Shown here piece after piece: positions 13,565 through 17,178 of a stretch of DNA of 17,178 bases. Every line of letters begins with the position of its first letter. Positions within the stretch are counted from its first letter, which is position 1. The DNA is from Fen-1077 sp050014355 (GTDB taxonomy: Bacteria; Chloroflexota; Dehalococcoidia; Dehalococcoidales; RBG-16-60-22), in NCBI GenBank assembly GCA_050014355.1, contig JBEKDL010000072.1, positions 1 to 17,178 of the forward strand. The letters are read 5' to 3'. The notes beneath the pieces are model-generated. The model saw nothing but the letters and a program-made list of their open reading frames with translations. It was not told the origin of the DNA and made no database searches. Both the position numbers and the translations under genes were made by a program.

Positions 13565-15475
13565 ATGGAAAAACAGGAAACTATACCGCAAATCATAAAA
13601 AGTAACTCCATAAAGTGGGGCTCGCGCGCCGCCATGTCCATGAAAATGTTCGGCATCTGGCACAATTACAGCTGGCAGGACTACTACGAGCAGGTCAAGT
13701 ACTTTTCGCTGGGGATGATAAGCCTCGGGCTACAGCGCAGCGATGTTGTCTGCATCATCGGGGATAATGAGCCGCAGTGGTTCTGGGGGGAGTTCGGCGT
13801 GCAGGCGGCCGGCGGTATCGCCACCGGGATATACGTCGATTCCATACCGTCCGAGGTGAAATATATCGCCGAGCACTCCGATGCTAAATTCGCCATCGTC
13901 AATGACCAGGAGCAAACGGACAAGCTCCTCGAAATTAAGGGCGAGCTACCGCTGCTGAAAAAGGTCATTTACTGGGACCCCAAGGGCTTAAGGAACTATG
14001 ACGACCCCATCCTTATCAGCTTCAACGAGGTCATGGAGCTAGGCCGGCAATATGAAAAAACGCACCCCGGCCTTTTCGAGAAGAACGTGGACGAAGGCAA
14101 AGGCGATGACATAGCCTTCATTTACTATACTTCCGGCACCACCGGTCTGCCCAAAGGCGCTTTACTCACTCATCGCTCCCTGATTACCACCGCGCGGGGC
14201 TTTATCGACCGCTACCCGATGGACGAGAACGATGACCTTATTTCCAACTTCCCGGCGGCCTGGGTGGGCGATAGCTTTTTCGCCACCATACCGCATTTGC
14301 TGACCGGCGCCCGGCTCAACTTCCCGGAGGAGACAGAGACCATCGCCGAGGACACGCGGGAGATAGGCCCGAACTTCGTTATCTACGGCCCGCGGCAGTG
14401 GGAGGGGCTGGTCAGCGAAATCCAGGTAAAGATACTGGACGCCCATCCGCTGAAGCGCCTGGCTTACCGCCTTTTCCTGCCCGTGGGGCATAAAATCGCC
14501 GATGTGAAATTCGAGGGCAAAACGCCCAATATCCTCTGGCGGTTGCTCCATGGCCTGGCCTACCTGGCCCTGTTCCGGCCGCTCAAGGACAGGCTGGGGT
14601 TGAGCAAGGTCAGGTTCGCCGTGACGGGCAGCTCGGTGTTGAGCCTGGACACTTTCCGCCTGATACACGCTATCGGCGTGGAATTGCGGCAGTGTTACGC
14701 CAGCACCGAGGCCGGTTTCATCTCTTCCCACGGCAAAGGAGACATACGCTTCGAGAGCGTAGGGCGGCCGGCGCTGGGGACATCGCTCCGCATCACCAGC
14801 ACGGGCGAGCTCCTGGTCAACAGCGACTGCATGTTCACGGGCTACCATAAAAACCCGGAAAAGACCGCCGTCACGCTCGTCGATGGCTGGTGCTACACGG
14901 GCGATGCCGTTAATATCAACGAGCAGGGCCACCTGATATTCATGGACCGGCTGGAACACATGGGCCTGCTGAAATCGGGCGCGAAATACGCCCCGCAGTA
15001 CATCGAGGGCCGGCTGCGGTTCAGCCCTTATATCAAGGACGCCATGGTCATCGGCGGTAAAGACAAGGAATATGTCTCCGCCATCATCAATATCGATTTT
15101 ACGATGGTGGGGAAATGGGCAGAACGGCACCGCCTACCATACACCACCTTCGTCGACCTTTCCCAGAAAAACGAGGTGGCTGACCTGGTGCGGCAGGACC
15201 TCGAGCGCGTTAACGGCTATCTGCCGGAGCCTTCCCGCGTGCGGAAGTTCGTGCTGCTCCACAAAGAGTTCGACCCGGACGAAGCCGAGCTGACACGCAC
15301 CCGTAAGTTGAGAAGGGAGTTCATGGAACAGCGTTACAAAGACCTTATTGATGCAATGTATGGCGGCAAAGAGGCCGTTAATGTTGAAGCGCCGGTGACC
15401 TACCGGGACGGGCGTAAAGGCATGGTCACCACCGGCATTAAGGTCAGAGGGATAGCGAAGGGGGCAGTCAACTAA
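13565..15475 (+). CDS. Acyl-CoA synthetase (AMP-forming), long-chain/FadD15-like
   Basis: 636 residues. This adenylate-forming ligase activates a carboxylic acid with ATP and CoA. It shows the P-loop YYTSGTTGLPKG (187-198), YASTE at 378-382 (normally YGxTE), YTGD (444-447), hinge D461-R462, the family segment APQYIE (476-481), and the catalytic lysine K581 in ELTRTRKLRR. The N-terminus (TIPQIIKSN, FGIWHNYSWQDYY) is that of the long-chain branch. The ribosome-binding site is poor (AAGGA over 20 bases upstream), and a structured leader precedes it. The stop overlaps the LivH start as TAATG, so ligase and transporter are coupled. That pairing suggests the transported compound is the acid activated here, or a linked product (inference). 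Chain length and exact substrate are not readable from sequence. Confidence 0.92.
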   Translation: MEKQETIPQIIKSNSIKWGSRAAMSMKMFGIWHNYSWQDYYEQVKYFSLGMISLGLQRSDVVCIIGDNEPQWFWGEFGVQAAGGIATGIYVDSIPSEVKYIAEHSDAKFAIVNDQEQTDKLLEIKGELPLLKKVIYWDPKGLRNYDDPILISFNEVMELGRQYEKTHPGLFEKNVDEGKGDDIAFIYYTSGTTGLPKGALLTHRSLITTARGFIDRYPMDENDDLISNFPAAWVGDSFFATIPHLLTGARLNFPEETETIAEDTREIGPNFVIYGPRQWEGLVSEIQVKILDAHPLKRLAYRLFLPVGHKIADVKFEGKTPNILWRLLHGLAYLALFRPLKDRLGLSKVRFAVTGSSVLSLDTFRLIHAIGVELRQCYASTEAGFISSHGKGDIRFESVGRPALGTSLRITSTGELLVNSDCMFTGYHKNPEKTAVTLVDGWCYTGDAVNINEQGHLIFMDRLEHMGLLKSGAKYAPQYIEGRLRFSPYIKDAMVIGGKDKEYVSAIINIDFTMVGKWAERHRLPYTTFVDLSQKNEVADLVRQDLERVNGYLPEPSRVRKFVLLHKEFDPDEAELTRTRKLRREFMEQRYKDLIDAMYGGKEAVNVEAPVTYRDGRKGMVTTGIKVRGIAKGAVN

Positions 15476-16359
15476 TGGCGGAGCTTTTGCAGTTTGTCAT
15501 TACCGGCCTATCGGTGGGCATGGTCTACGCCCTGATTGCGCTGGGTTTCGTCCTTGTCTGGAAATCGAGCAGCGTGGCCAACCTGGCGCTGGGACAGATA
15601 GTGCTCCTGTCCTCATGGTTTACCTATTCGATGCTGGTGCAGGCACGGTTACCCGCCTATATCGCTTTTCCTATCGTGATTCTCTTCGCGCTGTTCCTGG
15701 GCTGGGTCATCGAACGCGTCGCGCTGCGCCCGCTCATCGCGCAGCCTATTCTTTCACTTATTGCCGTGACGCTGGGCATCGGCTATTTCATCGAAGGTGT
15801 CGTCACTTTCATCTGGCCCTGGAGCGTCGACGCTTTACCCCGTCTTTTCCCCCAGAACGTTATTCACATTGGGCCGGCGGTCGTTTCCCAGGAGTATGCC
15901 TGGGTCATCGGCATCTGCCTGGTGGTGTTTATCCTGCTGACACTATTTTTCCGCTATCACCGGATGGGCATCGCCATGCGCGCCACCGCCGATGACCAGA
16001 TGGCGGTACAGGCCTGCGGCATACCGGTGACCAGGGTGTTTTCCACTTCCTGGATGTTCGCCTGCGTGGTGGCGGCCATAGGCGGCGTGCTGATATCCAG
16101 CATCGGGGGCATCACCTATGGCCTGGTGGAGACCGGACTAAAATCTTTCTCCGTGGTCATACTGGGCGGGCTCGACTCATTCGGCGGAGCGATGGTCGCC
16201 GGGCCGATTATCGGCCTGCTGGAAAACGTCGGCGGCGGGTACCTGACACCGTATCTCTGGGGAGGGGTTAAAGATATCATACCCTTCGTTATTATTATCA
16301 TCGTTATGATTATTAAACCATACGGACTATTCGGAGAGGAACGCATCGAGAGGATATAG
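15475..16359 (+). CDS. livH: Branched-chain amino acid-type ABC transporter permease LivH
   Basis: 294 residues and strongly hydrophobic, with about eight membrane segments. It begins with the typical FVITGLSVGMVYALIALGF and continues with VANLALGQ. The cytoplasmic loop RATADDQMAVQACGI contacts the ATPase in this family. The C-terminus has GLDSFGGAMVAGPIIGLLE and the final segment ending in KPYGLFG. LivH pairs with LivM to form the membrane channel of HAAT-type importers for branched-chain amino acids, but homologues also carry urea, short-chain amides and aromatic acids. The start codon overlaps the ligase stop by one base. Given the ligase, a carboxylate substrate is as likely as leucine. 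Confidence 0.92.
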   Translation: MAELLQFVITGLSVGMVYALIALGFVLVWKSSSVANLALGQIVLLSSWFTYSMLVQARLPAYIAFPIVILFALFLGWVIERVALRPLIAQPILSLIAVTLGIGYFIEGVVTFIWPWSVDALPRLFPQNVIHIGPAVVSQEYAWVIGICLVVFILLTLFFRYHRMGIAMRATADDQMAVQACGIPVTRVFSTSWMFACVVAAIGGVLISSIGGITYGLVETGLKSFSVVILGGLDSFGGAMVAGPIIGLLENVGGGYLTPYLWGGVKDIIPFVIIIIVMIIKPYGLFGEERIERI

Positions 16360-16363
16360 CCCA

Positions 16364-17178
16364 ATGAGTTTACCATGCGGAATCCGCAATTATAACTATG
16401 CCGAGGATATGGCCATCGTGCGCACCGGGACGCAGTGGGTGTTATTAATCGGCTTGCTGGCGCTGCTTTTCATGGCACCGCTTTACCTCAATCACTACTG
16501 GCTTTCTGTCGGCAACATCATCGGCATCACTATCATTGCCGCGGTGGGGCTGAACATTTTGGTGGGCTTCTGCGGGCAGCTTTCCATCGGCCATGCGGGT
16601 TTTATCGCAGTTGGGGCTTATACCTCCGCGATATTGACCCACCGCTTCGGGATGCCGTTCCTGGTGGGGCTTGTGAGCGCCGGCGTCGTCGCCGGAATCG
16701 TGGGAATAATCTTCGGGCTGCCATCGGTGCGTGTCAAGGGGTTTTACCTCGCCATCACGACTATCGCGGCGCAGTTTATTATCATCTGGGTCATCAATCA
16801 CTGGAACCTGACCGGCGGTTTCCAAGGAATTACCGTACCGTACGCTTCGATAGGCGGGCTGGTCTTCAGCAGCGAGTCGAGCCTGTTTTACCTTATCATT
16901 ACCATCACTATTATATGTGTGCTGGTCGGCGTTAATTTGACGCGCACCAAGGTGGGCCGCGCTTTCATCGCCGTGCGCGATAACGACCTGGCGGCGCAGG
17001 TGATGGGCGTCAACCTGCTTTACTACAAGCTGCTGGCTTTCTTCATCGGCTGCTTCTTCGCGGGGATAGCCGGAGGCCTTTTCGCACATTACACCGGCTC
17101 GCTAAGCGCCGAGCAGTTCAGCTTTACCCAATCGATTCTGTACGTCGGCATGATAATCATCGGCGGATTGGGCACCAA
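16364..17178 (+). CDS. livM: ABC transporter permease LivM, 3' end cut by window edge
   Basis: The ATG at 16364 lies 4 bp after the LivH stop, and the frame stays open to the window end (271 full codons). Hallmarks are GLNILVGFCGQLSIGHAGF, VGAYTSA, RVKGFYLAITTIAAQF, NLTGGFQGI, GRAFIAVRDNDLAAQVMGVN, and FFAGIAGGLFAHYTGSLS near the end. It is the second channel subunit of the HAAT importer. The N-terminus (about 20 residues before the first membrane segment) is polar. The ATPases LivG/LivF and the binding protein LivK are not visible and would be expected beyond the right edge. Confidence 0.92.
   Translation, partial: MSLPCGIRNYNYAEDMAIVRTGTQWVLLIGLLALLFMAPLYLNHYWLSVGNIIGITIIAAVGLNILVGFCGQLSIGHAGFIAVGAYTSAILTHRFGMPFLVGLVSAGVVAGIVGIIFGLPSVRVKGFYLAITTIAAQFIIIWVINHWNLTGGFQGITVPYASIGGLVFSSESSLFYLIITITIICVLVGVNLTRTKVGRAFIAVRDNDLAAQVMGVNLLYYKLLAFFIGCFFAGIAGGLFAHYTGSLSAEQFSFTQSILYVGMIIIGGLGT

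Noticed and set aside
14162..15130. Long minus-strand open frame of 322 codons inside the acyl-CoA ligase gene
   Set aside because: It is antisense to a clearly conserved enzyme, has no family signature, and its length is explained by the GC-rich third codon positions of the sense gene.
16445..17089. Minus-strand open frame of 214 codons opposite livM
   Set aside because: The plus strand encodes unmistakable LivM motifs throughout; the antisense product is polar, low-complexity and unlike any family I know.

Overview
The window looks like part of a chromosome from an anaerobic environmental bacterium with GC-rich genes. The gene types (an HdrD-like Fe-S protein beside an FAD-linked oxidase, paralogous NTF2/SnoaL-like proteins, a GYD-domain protein, an acyl-CoA ligase placed directly before liv transport genes, and cytoplasmic multi-PAS kinases) recall Dehalococcoidia (Chloroflexota) or Desulfobacterota. 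I favour Dehalococcoidia, but this is inference from gene content. No rRNA, tRNA, CRISPR array, transposase or integrase was seen.

Layout. Positions 1-2705 (+) hold the end of a CCG-type Fe-S protein, a VAO/PCMH-like FAD oxidase and a small NTF2-like protein (copy A), spaced as one operon. Positions 2706-7807 (-) hold a very large cytoplasmic hybrid histidine kinase (excisionase-type helix-turn-helix, six PAS domains, kinase core, two receivers, HPt). It overlaps a stand-alone receiver by 4 bp, and that receiver's stop codon abuts the stop of the NTF2 gene. Positions 7808-8267 hold no gene. Positions 8268-9932 (-) are a two-gene operon of a duplicated cupin and a second NTF2-like paralogue (copy B), with a good promoter upstream. 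Positions 10043-12214 (-) are a NarL-type sensor kinase, its LuxR-family response regulator and a GYD-domain protein. A compact divergent promoter region separates these from a PaaI-like thioesterase (12327-12746, +). Positions 12776-13267 (+) are an AT-richer patch with an unlisted 39-residue membrane microprotein and a Nudix hydrolase. A leader of about 200 nt with two hairpins precedes an operon of acyl-CoA ligase, LivH and LivM (13565 to the window end, +).

How it may fit together (inference). The oxidase/Fe-S pair, NTF2 and cupin proteins, thioesterase, CoA ligase and ABC permease look like parts for taking up, activating and oxidising an organic acid or phenolic compound. Two separate phosphorelay modules sit among them and are the natural candidate regulators. 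The most unusual items are the DNA-binding-type domain at the front of the 1558-residue kinase, the paired NTF2 paralogues around it, the cupin with one eroded metal site, and the microprotein/Nudix patch.
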